Shown: in pieces, positions 23,308 through 33,763 of the stretch
How positions within the stretch are numbered: position 1 is the first letter of the stretch
How the letters are laid out: each line of letters begins with the position of its first letter
NCBI GenBank assembly: GCA_014529385.2
Contig: CM043946.1
Coordinates: forward strand, 20,952,577 to 21,010,576
DNA length: 58,000 bases
Direction: 5' to 3'
Source of the DNA: Adiantum capillus-veneris
Lineage: Eukaryota > Streptophyta > Polypodiopsida > Polypodiales > Pteridaceae
Made by a program: the position numbers and the translations under genes
The notes under the pieces: model-generated
What the model was told of the DNA's origin: nothing
The model's input: only the letters and a program-made list of their open reading frames with translations
The model's database searches: none

Positions 23308-23946
23308 GCTGAAGGGTGGATCATGCAAAGCATTTGTTTACATCTGAGAGTATTTGGCACAATCTGGTCCTTCAATGCCTTGCATGTGATCAGACGAGGA
23401 AGATGCAAGGATGACTTCACACTTGCCAGGTGGAAAGGAAAAATTACTTAACATAGATATGAATCCATCCCGAGTGGTCAATAACTTTTATGTTCTCAAT
23501 GCAAAGATTATGACCAAGTGGGTGGACTTGTGGACAATGGCAAAGGCAAGGCGTTTGCAAGACAGAGAAGCATGAAAACAAGCACATGGAGGAAGGAGGG
23601 CACCCCCAGTGCCCAGACACCTTGCATGTTTCCTAGATCTCATTAGTGCGGTGTGGATTCTTGAGAGAATGACCGAACCAAAAGCGCACCGAGAAGATAT
23701 CACCAACAAAGAATGGGATTAAGCACGAGGTTCCGTACCAAAGGTAGAGTACTCATATACCTAAACCATATTGTAAATCTGTTTTCTTGATTTTATCTTT
23801 GTATTTGATAAAGGATGTTCTCCTATTTTGTAGTGCCTTTTCTTTAACCCCTATGTGGTCAAAGGGTCGTCACTTTTGTATGCGCCACATTGACAAGTGT
23901 AGAACCACCATGGATTGTGCCATCATGGGAAATTTGACACAGACGG

Positions 23947-25499
23947 TGACGAGAGCAAAGCGAACCCCGAACCCCGATGGCCTCTAAAACACCGGGGACC
24001 GAATGGCGCGCCTCGAGCGTATCATGGTAAAGCAAACAGGGGGCACCACTTAGCTTCAGCAGCTAGGACGCAAACAACACACCACCATAACAAAGTTTTC
24101 ATCCAAGAGAGATGGATTCTTGGGAGTAATGATGAAAAGGAAAGGGAATGAGATCAAGTGAGAGAGAGAGAGAGAGAGAGTGAGGGAGGGGGTATAGCGG
24201 CTTAGTACTTAGGCATCACAAAAGGATGGCGAATTCGCACACCCTTCACACATACACAAGCTCAATCCAAAACACAAGACTAGGTGGCGATTCCGCACAC
24301 CTCACATGGGCAAAACATTGCAAGAAACCATACTCACAAAACCTCAAGCTTTATTTAGAGAATTAGGCGATGAAATGGGGAGCATAGGGTAGGGGAATGA
24401 GAAGGGAGAGAGTGGTAGAGCACATGGCGGATAGCTGGGAGTTGATGGCGAAGACTCGCACGAGGATTATGGCCATCATCCTTCATTTAGTTGCCCTTCA
24501 TCTTCCATAGCCAAGGGTGTAGAGGTCATGCTCAAGACAAGCATGGTGATTGCGGTGATGGTGATGGTGTGGGTTTGTGTGTGTGCACTAGGCACACACA
24601 GTGCATAGTGTGTTCTTTGGTGATGTTGTGTGTGTCTTCAGTGTGATGGTGACCCCTCTTTATATAGGGGAGGAGGGGGGAGGAATTCTATAATTTAGAA
24701 ATGAAGAAATCATTATCTACATAGGCCATGTGAGTGTGGGCCCCACTTGTCTGGCTGTGTGTATATGTGCCAGAACAACAGTCTCATGAGAGAGAGACTA
24801 AGAGAGAGAGAGATGGGTGAATGGAAAATGAGAGGTGACATGGAGAATAAAGTAATTACAAGAGGGGAGAGAGAGGAGTGTGTTCAGAGGTGAATCTGTG
24901 TGCAGATGTGTGTGAACACAAGAAAAATCAGATAACCACTGGGTGGGGATGGGTCTGTGGACACCTTTTTCAATGAAACTGAGTGTGTGTGAGTGTGGGG
25001 GAGGTTATTTAGCTACAAGACAAGAGAAATGGCGCCCTTTAGAGAGAGAGGGGGGTATTTGGGTCATGGGATATGATAGGAGAGAGAAAGGGGGGGTGGG
25101 GTATACTATTTTTGGAAGATAGCATAAGTTGCATGTGAGTTAGGGTGCATTATTGGTGAGTTAGAATGCATTATTGGTGAGAGGTGGGGTAGCTTGAGGG
25201 GAGAGAGAAAGGAGAAAGGACAAGGGGAAGAGAGAGGGGGTGGACCTTTTGAGTGGAGGAGAGGAAAAGGGACACACGGTGGGGAAACAATGAAGAAAAA
25301 GGAGGCAAGGTGGGGATGGACTGCCCCGCACGCATGAGGTGGCCTATTTTACCTTTCTCATATATTTAAATAATCATACTTTATTTTTTTCTTACTTTTT
25401 TCAATGCCTTTTATCACTCCCTCCCTAAGAGGGGGTTTTCATGGGGTGGGGACGAGAGAAGAGGGGTATGGGAGCTTGACTTGTGAAAAGCCCCCATCA
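23947..25499 (-). repeat. G1 LTR A (3' LTR of the element, 1553 bp)
   Basis: TG...CA bounded. In the minus orientation a TATATAAAG box lies at about 24658-24666. It contains GA-rich patches and a GTGTGTG stretch. The left edge cuts directly into unit 3 of the CACTA array (ACACAGACGG). Confidence 0.92.
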
Positions 25500-25518
25500 T
25501 TGGCCCTCCCCTTTTGGC
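25500..25518 (-). other. G1 polypurine tract
   Basis: On the minus strand AAAAGGGGAGGGCCAA sits directly before the LTR start TGATGGGGGC. This is the plus-strand DNA priming site of LTR elements. The same site with GGCTAA is found beside LTR B at 30369-30385 and in G2 at 43835-43850. Confidence 0.85.
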
Positions 25519-25540
25519 TAGAGGCATTCATGCCTCTAGC

Positions 25541-27961
25541 TCATCTGTTTCTTCTTCCGCTTAGCTGTAGGATCCGATATCGAGTTGCCTTCTGAACTAT
25601 CCATTTCATTTGGCCATTGGTGAGATTTCTGGGATATTCGTTAATCTGTAACAGGTCCGGGTGATAGCTTGTTTCTTGGAATAGTGTCGGTTGATTAAAG
25701 GGGAAGCCCATGGCTTCAAGAACTTTTTGCCAGTGTCCTCCTGGATCCCAAGTGAAAAATAGGATCATTGTCTGCAGTGTCCAAACAATAAAATTTGCAT
25801 GCCAAATTGGACCAAATTTGTAACCACCAGTAGCGAGAGGGGAAATGAGCATCTTGGCTCCTGCAAAGAGAGAACCGAAAATTATGATTCCCAAGAGTGT
25901 ACCAAGAATCCACCATATATGGCCACCTTGTTGGTGTGGTGAGCTCAAGTTATCTTCAGAGCCCTCCTTACTGCCATGACTAGAAAAAACTGCAAGCATA
26001 TCATGCTTCTTTTGGGTGTGCTCAAACATGTCAGCTTCCTTTATTGATGCTAATAGCAAGCCACCTACCTTGCGGCTTAAATTCAAGCGTAATCCACTTA
26101 CCTTTCTCCAAAGAGATGATGCACTATTTGTAAAAAATTGTACCAAATTGCGAATGAGGTCTTCCTTCTTGCATTCTATTAGGCTTTTGTCTATCCATGG
26201 CTCCTTTGCTCTTATCTCCATACTGATCTTCTCTCTATATGTTAGAGCAACTAGCCATAGCCATAGGTCTGATGCATCCCATGCAAACACAATGCTGTGT
26301 TGTGGAGGAGTTTGGAACATCCTTAAAAGGTTGGCAGCATATTGATCATCAAACTTACTCTGAACACCCTCATATCAACTGGAGGCATTACCCATCTCCA
26401 AGTTTATAACACCCTTCAGTAGACTAGAGGCATTACCCATCTCCAAGTCTATAACACTACACAATAAAGTTTTACTCGGCTGCCAAGCCTCTGGAGCAAT
26501 ATCCAACTCCAAACCTTCAGTCATACTTACCTCTTCGTTATGGTCCTTAAGTGAAACTGCCTTGATGCAAGATTCCTTTAGCTTGCTACACTGTCCTTGG
26601 TCCATGATGGTGCACAGGTTTCCGTTTTCAAAGCCCTCCCCTTTGCTTGATATGTTGTCCATCTTCTGCAAAGCCTTGCTAACAGGCTGGTTATCCTCTT
26701 CTCTTGTATCTTTCATGAACTTTGCATTCCTCTTACTCTGACGAGGCCTAATCAACACTTTACACCTTCTTATCCTTACTGCCCAATGTTGTCGATTGAT
26801 CGCTTTGGTGCCTATTTCATCCAAGGTTAAAGATGTACTCACATTTGTAACACAATTTTCTTGACTTACCTCCCCCACCTGGGTAGCATCTTTTGATTCT
26901 TTAACCTCTTGTTCCACTGCTTCAGTTCTTTGAATAAACTTCTCGCTTGATCCTTCTTCGGTTACCTTCATCTTGACCTCTTCTGCAAGACCAATGATAC
27001 TTGGTGTGCGGGTACCAATTGATGGTGAGCGTAGGATGATTGTAAGTGGTGATTGTGGCGGACGTAGAATTTTTGTTGGTGGGGCTAGTGCTCGGGGTGG
27101 GGGTGTTCTTTCTCTAGGGGGTGACAATTGGTTCCTCCTACCTCCTCTATTATACCTTTGTCGTGGCTTGGGACAATAGTACATACCGTGATCGTCTTCT
27201 CCGCAGTTGTAGCAGTGATACTCTCTGTTTTGTCATTGTGCTCTTTCAGGGTCTTGATCTCTTTCTTGAGTCCTCCCTTGTTGTATTAAGTGGACAGACA
27301 AATTCTGCAGTTGGTCAGTAATATGGGCCAACATATCTTGTTGGTCATCTCTTACCCCAAGAGCCGGTGGTGGTTGTGGAATGGTGGTTTTCGTAGTTGC
27401 TGGTCGATGCGATGTTCCTGCTTCTATTGACTCGGTTTCTTTGGCTTTCATTCGCAGCTTCTTGTCTTTAAGGCGAGCAATCTCAACGACTAACTCGTAC
27501 GTAGCCGGGAATCTGCCTTTCACCTTCTCCTTGAGAAGCGGCCATAAGCCATGAGTGAACCGATCTTTTTTTAGGAAATCAGGTGCAGCTTCCTCCCTTG
27601 CCAGTGACTCAACCCACAGTTCCCACAAATCCACAAATTTGGACTCATAGGTGGCATATTCTAAAAGACCCTCCTGCTTCAAGTCTCTCAACTTGTCCCA
27701 CAACTTTTCTGAAGTGGTACCTCCCCCAAAGCGCCTCTTAAAAGCGGTTTTTAAGGGTTCCCAGTCATCCTTGGTTGCTTGTGGAAGTGCATTGTACCAT
27801 GATCTAGCTTCTAGCTTCATGAGATGCTTAAAGATTCTAACCCGGGATTCATCCGTATCTTTGTTGCTCACTACACATGCTACTTCAAAGTCATCTAGGA
27901 AGTTTGTTACCAAATCCTCCCCCTTCTTTCCTTTAAATGTTGGAAATGCTACACTTTCCAT
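25541..27961 (-). pseudogene. G1 Gag-membrane polyprotein, two in-frame stops
   Basis: One frame runs from the ATG at 27959-27961 to the stop at 25541-25543 (about 807 codons), broken only by TGA at 27233-27235 and 26375-26377. Residues about 1-200 are a retrotransposon Gag capsid region (WYNALP, LWDKLRDLKQ, PDFLKKDRFTHGL), homologous to G2 Gag. A CCHC zinc knuckle (CYNCGEDDHGMYYC) lies at about 27176-27217. A long charged, proline-rich linker follows and holds a ~14-residue duplication (LEMGNASS twice). The last ~260 residues (25541-26320) form a distinct domain with a strong hydrophobic span (IWWILGTLLGIIIFGSLFAG, about 25850-25925), a second hydrophobic patch (FIVWTLQTMILFFTW) and an NLTN sequon. 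The frame ends 41 bases from the LTR. Replacing either TGA by CGA would keep the frame open. Gag role is known; the membrane domain is unassigned (env-like by position only). Confidence 0.8.
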
Positions 27962-28044
27962 GATTACTGAGAGAGAGCTAGAAAGACACACTGCTTAACT
28001 TGCAAAAGTTTTTTTCTTCTTTACAAGGAGGCGTGTATACCCTC

Positions 28045-28263
28045 TTATACTAGGACATAGATTAAAACTTCAAACGGTACATTGCCTTGTACCAAAGGTA
28101 GGACAAATGGTTGATCTGATGCCAGAACCTCAAAAAATTGCTCCCCACCCAGCATGGTGTCAATGACGTGCTGGTAGTGAGCCTTCAAATCCAGTATTAC
28201 CTTGATTGAGCGTACACGTGTTGGTATGGGTGATCTGTCTTGAGGTAGGTTGTACTGATTCAT
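28045..28263 (-). CDS. G1 leader ORF 3, small protein of the shared leader family
   Basis: 72 residues, ending about 85 bases before the gag start codon. The C-terminal half, LASDQPFVLPLVQG...FEVLIYVLV, lines up without gaps with the two small leader proteins of G2 (50277-50495 and 50517-50729), which read ASPNPVILPLINY...FDVHVFILF and ASVNPFILPLIRY...LDVYIFFLF. All three end within a residue of the same hydrophobic tail. Conservation between two distinct element families, in the same leader position, argues that it is or was translated. No known domain was recognised. Confidence 0.6.
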   Translation of the reverse strand: MNQYNLPQDRSPIPTRVRSIKVILDLKAHYQHVIDTMLGGEQFFEVLASDQPFVLPLVQGNVPFEVLIYVLV

Positions 28264-28280
28264 GTGAAGCTTAGAGGTGC

Positions 28281-28505
28281 TTAGTCACTGTCCAAGCTTG
28301 TGGGAGAGGGTGGTGTACTTTCCTGAAACAAACTCAGTAGATCCCTAGTTTCTCTAGTGAGAGTGTGAGCCAATTCTTCCGTTATCTGTGCTACAGCATC
28401 AGGTGCGACTTGAAAACTGACTGTGATAATTACATCGGTGACTTGAGTTACCCGACTCTCAAAGTAGAATAGTGTTGATTCTCTATTGTGTAGAGCTCCT
28501 TCCAT
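28281..28505 (-). CDS. G1 leader ORF 2, unknown small acidic protein
   Basis: 74 residues, acidic, with a central stretch that looks helical (PDAVAQITEELAHTLTRET) and a Ser/Pro-rich end. Its start codon overlaps the last codons of leader ORF 1 by 23 bases, and its stop lies 17 bases before ORF 3. The tight packing is unusual for a plant transcript. I recognise no family. Confidence 0.4.
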   Translation of the reverse strand: MEGALHNRESTLFYFESRVTQVTDVIITVSFQVAPDAVAQITEELAHTLTRETRDLLSLFQESTPPSPTSLDSD

Positions 28506-28746
28506 TTTGTTGTTGTGGGTTGGTTGTAGGTTGCGGACATGGTTTCGACCTTCTCCTTCTTCTTCTTGGCACTTGGCCTATGTATATCCACTGGGTTTGG
28601 CGTGTTGGTTGACTCTCCCACTGCAAATCGATTACCGTTACGCCTGGCACTCGAGCTTCGATGGAGATACGGAGTTCGTCTAGTTGTGCTTGGAGCTCTT
28701 CTTCTTCTGTCGTCCAATTAGCAAATCCTGCTAGCAATTCATCCAT
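28483..28746 (-). CDS. G1 leader ORF 1, small basic protein
   Basis: 87 residues with a proper ATG, starting 54 bases after the primer-binding site. It has an acidic N-terminus (NWTTEEEELQAQLDEL, possible coiled coil), a Trp-rich middle and an Arg cluster (PRRRRRRSK) that could bind RNA or act as a nuclear-localisation signal, then a Gln/Asn-rich end. No family recognised. The first ORF of G2 begins at almost the same distance from its primer-binding site. Confidence 0.4.
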   Translation of the reverse strand: MDELLAGFANWTTEEEELQAQLDELRISIEARVPGVTVIDLQWESQPTRQTQWIYIGQVPRRRRRRSKPCPQPTTNPQQQNGRSSTQ

Positions 28747-28800
28747 TCACAATAGTTTAAGGGTTTCAGTCTTGTAAACTGAAGGGTTTCATGAAAAGAT

Positions 28801-28817
28801 CCTCCGTGGGGGCACCA
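28801..28817 (-). other. G1 primer-binding site
   Basis: The plus strand reads CCTCCGTGGGGGCACCA, i.e. TGGTGCCCCCACGGAGG in the element's sense. It lies two bases inside LTR B. The same 17 bases occur in G2 at 50785-50801. It ends in the TGG that pairs with tRNA CCA; the tRNA was not identified. Confidence 0.88.
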
Positions 28818-28819
28818 AA

Positions 28820-30368
28820 TGACGGGAGAAAAGCGAACCTCGAACCCCGATGGCCTCTAAAACACCGGGGACCGAATGGTGCGCCTTGAGCCTGTCATGG
28901 TAAAGCAAACAGGGGGCACCACCTAGCTTCAGCGGCTAGGACGCAAACAACACACCACCATAAGAAAGTTTTCATCCAAGAGAGATGGATGCTTGGGAGT
29001 AATGATGAAAAGGAAAGGGAATGAGATCAAGTGAGAGACAGAGAGAGAGTGAGAGCGGGGGTATAGCGGCTTAGTACTTAGGCATCACAAAAGGATGGCG
29101 AATCTGCACACCCTTCACACATACACAAGCTCACTCCAAAACACAAGACTAGGTGGCGATTCCGCACACCTCACATGGGCAAAACATTGCAAGAAAACAT
29201 ACTCACAAAACCTCAAGATTTATTTAGAGAATTAGGCGATGAAATGGGGAGCATAGGGTAGGGGAATGAGAAGGGAGAGAGTGGTAGAGCACATGGCAGA
29301 TAGGTGGGAGTTGATGGCGAAGACTCGCACGAGGATTATGGCCATCATCCTTCATTTAGTTGCCCTTCATCTTCCATAGCCAAGGGTGTAGAGGTCATGC
29401 TCAAGACAAGCACGGTGATTGCGGTGATGGTGATGGTGTGGCTGTGTGTGTGTGCACTAGGCACACATAGTGCATAGTGTGTTCTTTGGTGATGTTGTGT
29501 GTGTCTTCAGTGTGATGGTGACCCCTCTTTATATAGGGGAGGAGGGGGGAGGAATTCTAGAATTTAGAAATGAAGAAATCATTATCTACATAGGCCATGT
29601 GAGTGTGGGCCCCACTTGTCTGGCTGTGTGTATATGTGCGAGAACAGCAGTCTCATGAGAGAGAGACTAAGAGAGAGAGAGATGGGTGAATGGAAAATGA
29701 GAGATGACATGGAGAATAAAGTAATTACAAGAGGGGAGAAAGAGGAGTGTGTTCAGAGGTGAATCTGTGTGTAGATGTGTGTGAACACAAGAAAAATCAG
29801 ATAACCACTGGGTGGGGATGGGTCTGTGGGCACCTTTCTCAATGAAACTGAGTGTGTGTGAGTGTGGGGGAGGTTATTTAGCTACAAGACAAGAGACATG
29901 GCGCCCTTTAGAGAGAGAGGGGGGTATTTGGGTCATGGGATATGATAGGAGAGAGAAAGGGGGGGTGGGGTATACTATTTTTGGAAGATAGCATAAGTTG
30001 CATGTGAGTTAGGGTGCATTATTGGTGAGTTAGAATGCATTATTGGTGAGAGGTGGGGTAGCTTGAGGGGAGAGAGAAAGGAGAAAGGACAAGGGGAAGA
30101 GAGAGGGGGTTGACCTTTTGAGTGGAGGAGAGGAAAAGGGACACACGGTGGGGCAACAATGAAGAAAAAAAAGGCAAGGTGGGGATGGGCTGCCCCGCAC
30201 GCATGAGGTGACCTATTTTACCTTTCTCATATATTTAAATAATCATACTTTATTTTTTTCTTACTTCTTCCAATGCCTTTTATCACTCCCTCCCTAAGAG
30301 GGGGTTTTCATGGGGTGGGGACGAGAGAAGAGGGGTATGGGAGCTTGGCTTGTGAAAAGCCCCCATCA
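28820..30368 (-). repeat. G1 LTR B (5' LTR of the element, 1549 bp)
   Basis: Collinear with LTR A over its whole length, with TG...CA ends. A TATATAAAG box in the minus orientation lies at about 29527-29535. About 38 substitutions against LTR A were counted by eye. Confidence 0.92.
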
Positions 30369-30974
30369 TTAGCCCTCCCCTTTTGGCTAGAGGCATTCAT
30401 GCCTCTAGCTCATCTGTTTCTTCTTCTTTTTAGCTGTAGGATCCGATATCGAGTTTCCTTCTGAACTATCCATTCCATTTGGCCATTGGTGAGATTTCTG
30501 GGATATTCGTTAATCTGTAACAGGTCCGGGTGATAGCTTGTTTCTTGGAATAGTGTCGGTTGATTAAAGGGGAAGCCCATGGCTTCAAGAACTTTGTGCC
30601 ACTGTCCTCCTGGATCCCAAGTGAAAAATAGGATCATTGTCTGCAGTGTCCAAACAATAAAATTTGCATGCCAAATTGGACCAAATTTTAACCACCAGTA
30701 GCGAGAGGGGAAATGAGCATCTTGGCTCCTGCAAAGAGAGAACCGAAAATTATGATTCCCAAGAGTGTACCAAGAATCCACCATATATGGCCGATTTGTT
30801 GGTGTGGTGAGCTCAAGTTGTCTTCAGAGTCCTCCTTACTTCCATGACTAGAAAAAACTGCAAGCATATCATGCTTCTTTTGGGTGTGCTCAAACATGTC
30901 AGCTTCCTTTACTGATGCTAATAGCAAGCCACCTACCTTGCGGCTTAAATTCAAGCGTAATCCACTTACCTTTC
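30369..30974 (-). pseudogene. Truncated second copy of the G1 interior 3' end
   Basis: Matches 25500-26107: polypurine tract, then the C-terminal membrane domain of the G1 polyprotein. One base is missing at about 30690 (AATTTTAACC against AATTTGTAACC), which splits the frame into 30410-30784 and 30688-31008. The copy stops at CCTTTCT (about 30969-30975), where it joins CACTA array unit 3. Confidence 0.9.
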
Positions 30975-31303
30975 TATTTGTATTTTCTTGTAGCATTAAT
31001 TGTACCAATGTTACTCACTTTGAGCTTCTCTTCTATAGGTCATCTATATCCGGGAAATCCACCAAACAAAACTTTGGTTTATACTTCTTTTAATACCTCG
31101 AGGAAGAACCATTTTTCCACTAAGGAGTGGAGAGCATCTTCGACCTTCTTCTACCTCCAACATTGGATGAGGTGGAGACAGAGGAGAGGGAGGTCGATGA
31201 ATCAAGTCCGTTGGCGGAAAGTCTTAGTGGGAATGATTGTCATGATGATGAAGATGATGAGATGAAGGATGACAAATTTGAAGATGATGAAGCTAACGCT
31301 ATG

Positions 31304-32484
31304 GCTGAAGGGTGGATCATGCAAAGCATTTGTTTACATCTCAGACTATTTGTCACAAGCTGGTCCTTCAAAGCCTTGCATGTGATCAGACGAGGAAGAT
31401 GCAAGGATGACTTCACACTTGCTAGGTGGAAAGGAAAAATTACTTAACATAGATATGAATCCATCCCGAGTGGTCAATAACTTTTGTGTTCTCAATGCAA
31501 AGATTATGACCAAGTGAGTGGACTTGTGGACAATGGCAAAGGCAAGGCGTTTGCAAGAGAGAGAAGCATGGAAACAAGCACATGGAGGAAAGAGGGCACC
31601 CCCAGTGCCTAGACACCTTGCATGTTTCCTAGATCTCATTAGTGCGGTGTGGATTCTTGAGAGAATGACCGAAGAAAAAGTGCACCAAGAAGATTCTATC
31701 ACCAACAAAGAATGGGATTAAGCACGAGGTTCCATACCAAAGGTAAAGTACTCATATACCTAAACCATATTGTAAATCTGTTTTCTTGATTTTGTCTTTG
31801 TATTTGATAAAGGATATTCTCCTATTTTGTATTGCCTTTTCTTTAACCCCTATGTGGTCAAAGGGGTGGTCACTTTTGTATGTGCCATATTGACAAGTGT
31901 AGAACCACCATCGATTGTGCCATCATGGGAACTTTGACACAGACGGTGATGAAGTCCGGTACTATGGAACTTTTGAAAGGATACTAAAGATTAATTTTTA
32001 ATTTTTTTTCATACCTTCATCTTCAAGTCCAGGTGGTTTGCAAATGTGTCTAGGACAGGACAGTGTCCTCTACACGGTGGACTTTAGCGTGCATCACACA
32101 GAGAGGTATGACAATTTAGTTTTACCGTGCAATTGTAAGCAGGTGAGTGACAACTACCTTTTCTATTTGTATTTTCTTGTAGTATTAATTGTACCAATGT
32201 TACTCACTTTGCACTTCTCTTCTATAGGTCATCTATATCCCAGAAATCCACCAACCAGAACTTTGGTTTTTACTTCTTGTAATACCTCGAGGAAGACCGA
32301 TTTTTTCCAGTAATGAGTGGAGAGCAGCTTCGACCCTCTTCCACCTCCAACATTGGATGAGGTGGAGACAGAGGAGAGGGAGGTCGATGTATCATTCCTA
32401 GTGGTGGAGAGTCTTAGTGGGGATGATTGTCACGATGATGAGATGAAAGATGAAAAATTTGAAGATGATGAAGCCAACGCTATG
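31304..32484 (+). repeat. CACTA tail array, unit 4 (1181 bp)
   Basis: Same order of blocks as unit 1. TGG has become TGA at about 31517 before the WTMAKARR block, and a 3-base insertion is seen in HQEDSITNK. The acidic tail lacks a few codons (CHDDEMKD, near 32430-32445). Confidence 0.9.
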
Positions 32485-33763
32485 GCTGAAGGGTGGATCA
32501 TGCAAAGCATTTCTTTACATCTCAGAGTATTTGGCACAAGCTGGTCCTTCAATGCCTTGCATGTGATGAGACGAGGAATATGCAAGGATGACTTCACACT
32601 TGCCAGGTGGAAAGGAAAAATTACTTAACATAGATATGAATCCATCCCGAGTGGTCAATAACTTTTGTGTTCTCAATGCAAAGATTATGACCAAGTGGGT
32701 GGACTTGTGGACAATGGCAAAGGCAAGGCGTTTGCAAGAGAGAGAAGCATGGAAACAAGCACATGGAGGAAGGAGGGCACCCCCAGTGCCTAGAAACCTT
32801 GCATGTTTCCTAGATCTCATTAGTGTGGTGTGGATTCTTGAGAGAATGACCGAAGCAAAAGTGCACCGAGAAGATATCACCAACAAAGAATGGGATTAAG
32901 CACGAGGTTCCTTACCAACGATAGAGTACTCATATACGTAAACCATATTGTAAATCTTTTTTCTTGAATTTATCTTTGAATTTGATAAAGGATGTTCTCC
33001 TATTTTGTAGTGCCTTTTCTTTGACTCTATGTGGTCAAAGGGTTGTCACTTTTGTATGCGCCACATTGACAAGTGCATAACCACCATGGATTGTGCCATC
33101 ATGGGAACTTTGACATAGACGGTGATGAAGTCCGGTACTATGGAACTATTGAAAGTTTTTTTCATACCTTCATCTTCTAGTGCAGGTAGTTTGCAAATGT
33201 GTCTAGGACATGAGAATGTCCTCTACATGGTGGACTCTAGCATGCATCACACAGGGAGGTATGACAATTTCGTTTTACCGTGCAATTGTAAGAAGGTGAG
33301 TGACAGCTACCTTTTCTATTTGTATTTTCTTGTAGCATTAATTATACCAATGTTACTCACTTTGAGCTTCTCTTCTATAGGTCATCTATATCCCAGAAAT
33401 CCACCTACCAAAACTTTGGTTTGTTCTTCTTGTAATACCTCGAGGAAGAACCATTTTTCCCAGTAATGAGTGGAGAGCATCTTCGACCCTCTTCCACCTC
33501 CAACATTGGATGAGGTGGAGACAGAGGAGAGGGAGGTCGATGAATCAGGTCCGGTGGCAGAAAGTCTTAGCGGGGATGATTGTCATGATGATGAAGATGA
33601 TGAGATGAAGGATGACAAATTTGAAGATAATGAAGCCAACGCATCCACAAACGATAATTTTGTTTCTCTCTTTATTGGTTTAGGAGCCATGGGCTTAGAA
33701 TTGGATGATGCTTCATGTAGGGATATTTTGGAAGATGATTCAAAAACATTTTGCATACTTTAA
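32485..33763 (+). repeat. CACTA tail array, unit 5, with the natural C-terminus
   Basis: The last unit differs from the others in that the acidic tail continues into ASTNDNFVSLFIGLG...LEDDSK, matching the natural protein end of locus I. It runs to a stop at 33761-33763, where locus I ends earlier at DDS. The middle intron is shortened (33150-33185). This shows the array was made by internal duplication of the segment between the AEGW exon and the acidic tail. Confidence 0.9.

Larger units (their letters stand above)
23947..30974 (-). mobile_element. Gypsy element G1: non-autonomous LTR element with gag and a membrane domain, no pol
   Basis: Minus-strand element. LTR A is 23947-25499 and LTR B is 28820-30368 (both TGACG...CCCCCATCA on the plus strand). 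The internal region 25500-28819 has a polypurine tract beside LTR A and a primer-binding site beside LTR B. The interior encodes three short leader ORFs and one long gag-derived frame, but no protease, reverse transcriptase, RNase H or integrase. To the right of LTR B the 3' end of another interior copy follows (30369-30974) and is cut off. The structure is thus LTR-interior-LTR-partial interior, as unequal recombination or tandem insertion would leave. The LTRs differ by about 2.4% by eye. The layout resembles the plant TR-GAG class of Gag-only elements. Confidence 0.85.
23308..31303 (+). repeat. CACTA tail array, unit 3, split by gypsy G1
   Basis: The left part (23308-23946) runs to ATTTGACACAGACGG. 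The right part resumes at about 30970 with TTTCTATTTGTATTTTCTTGTAGC and continues to 31303. Comparison with unit 2 shows about 0.2 kb of the unit (the DUF4216-like exon) is missing. The interruption is therefore not a simple insertion: a deletion took the unit's middle and the far end of G1 together. A TGA also replaces TGG in EAWKQ near 23573. Confidence 0.85.

Noticed and set aside
28486-28721. Plus-strand frames opposite the G1 leader ORFs
   Set aside because: Antisense shadows; the minus-strand frames fit the element's direction, have ATG starts and lie directly after the primer site.
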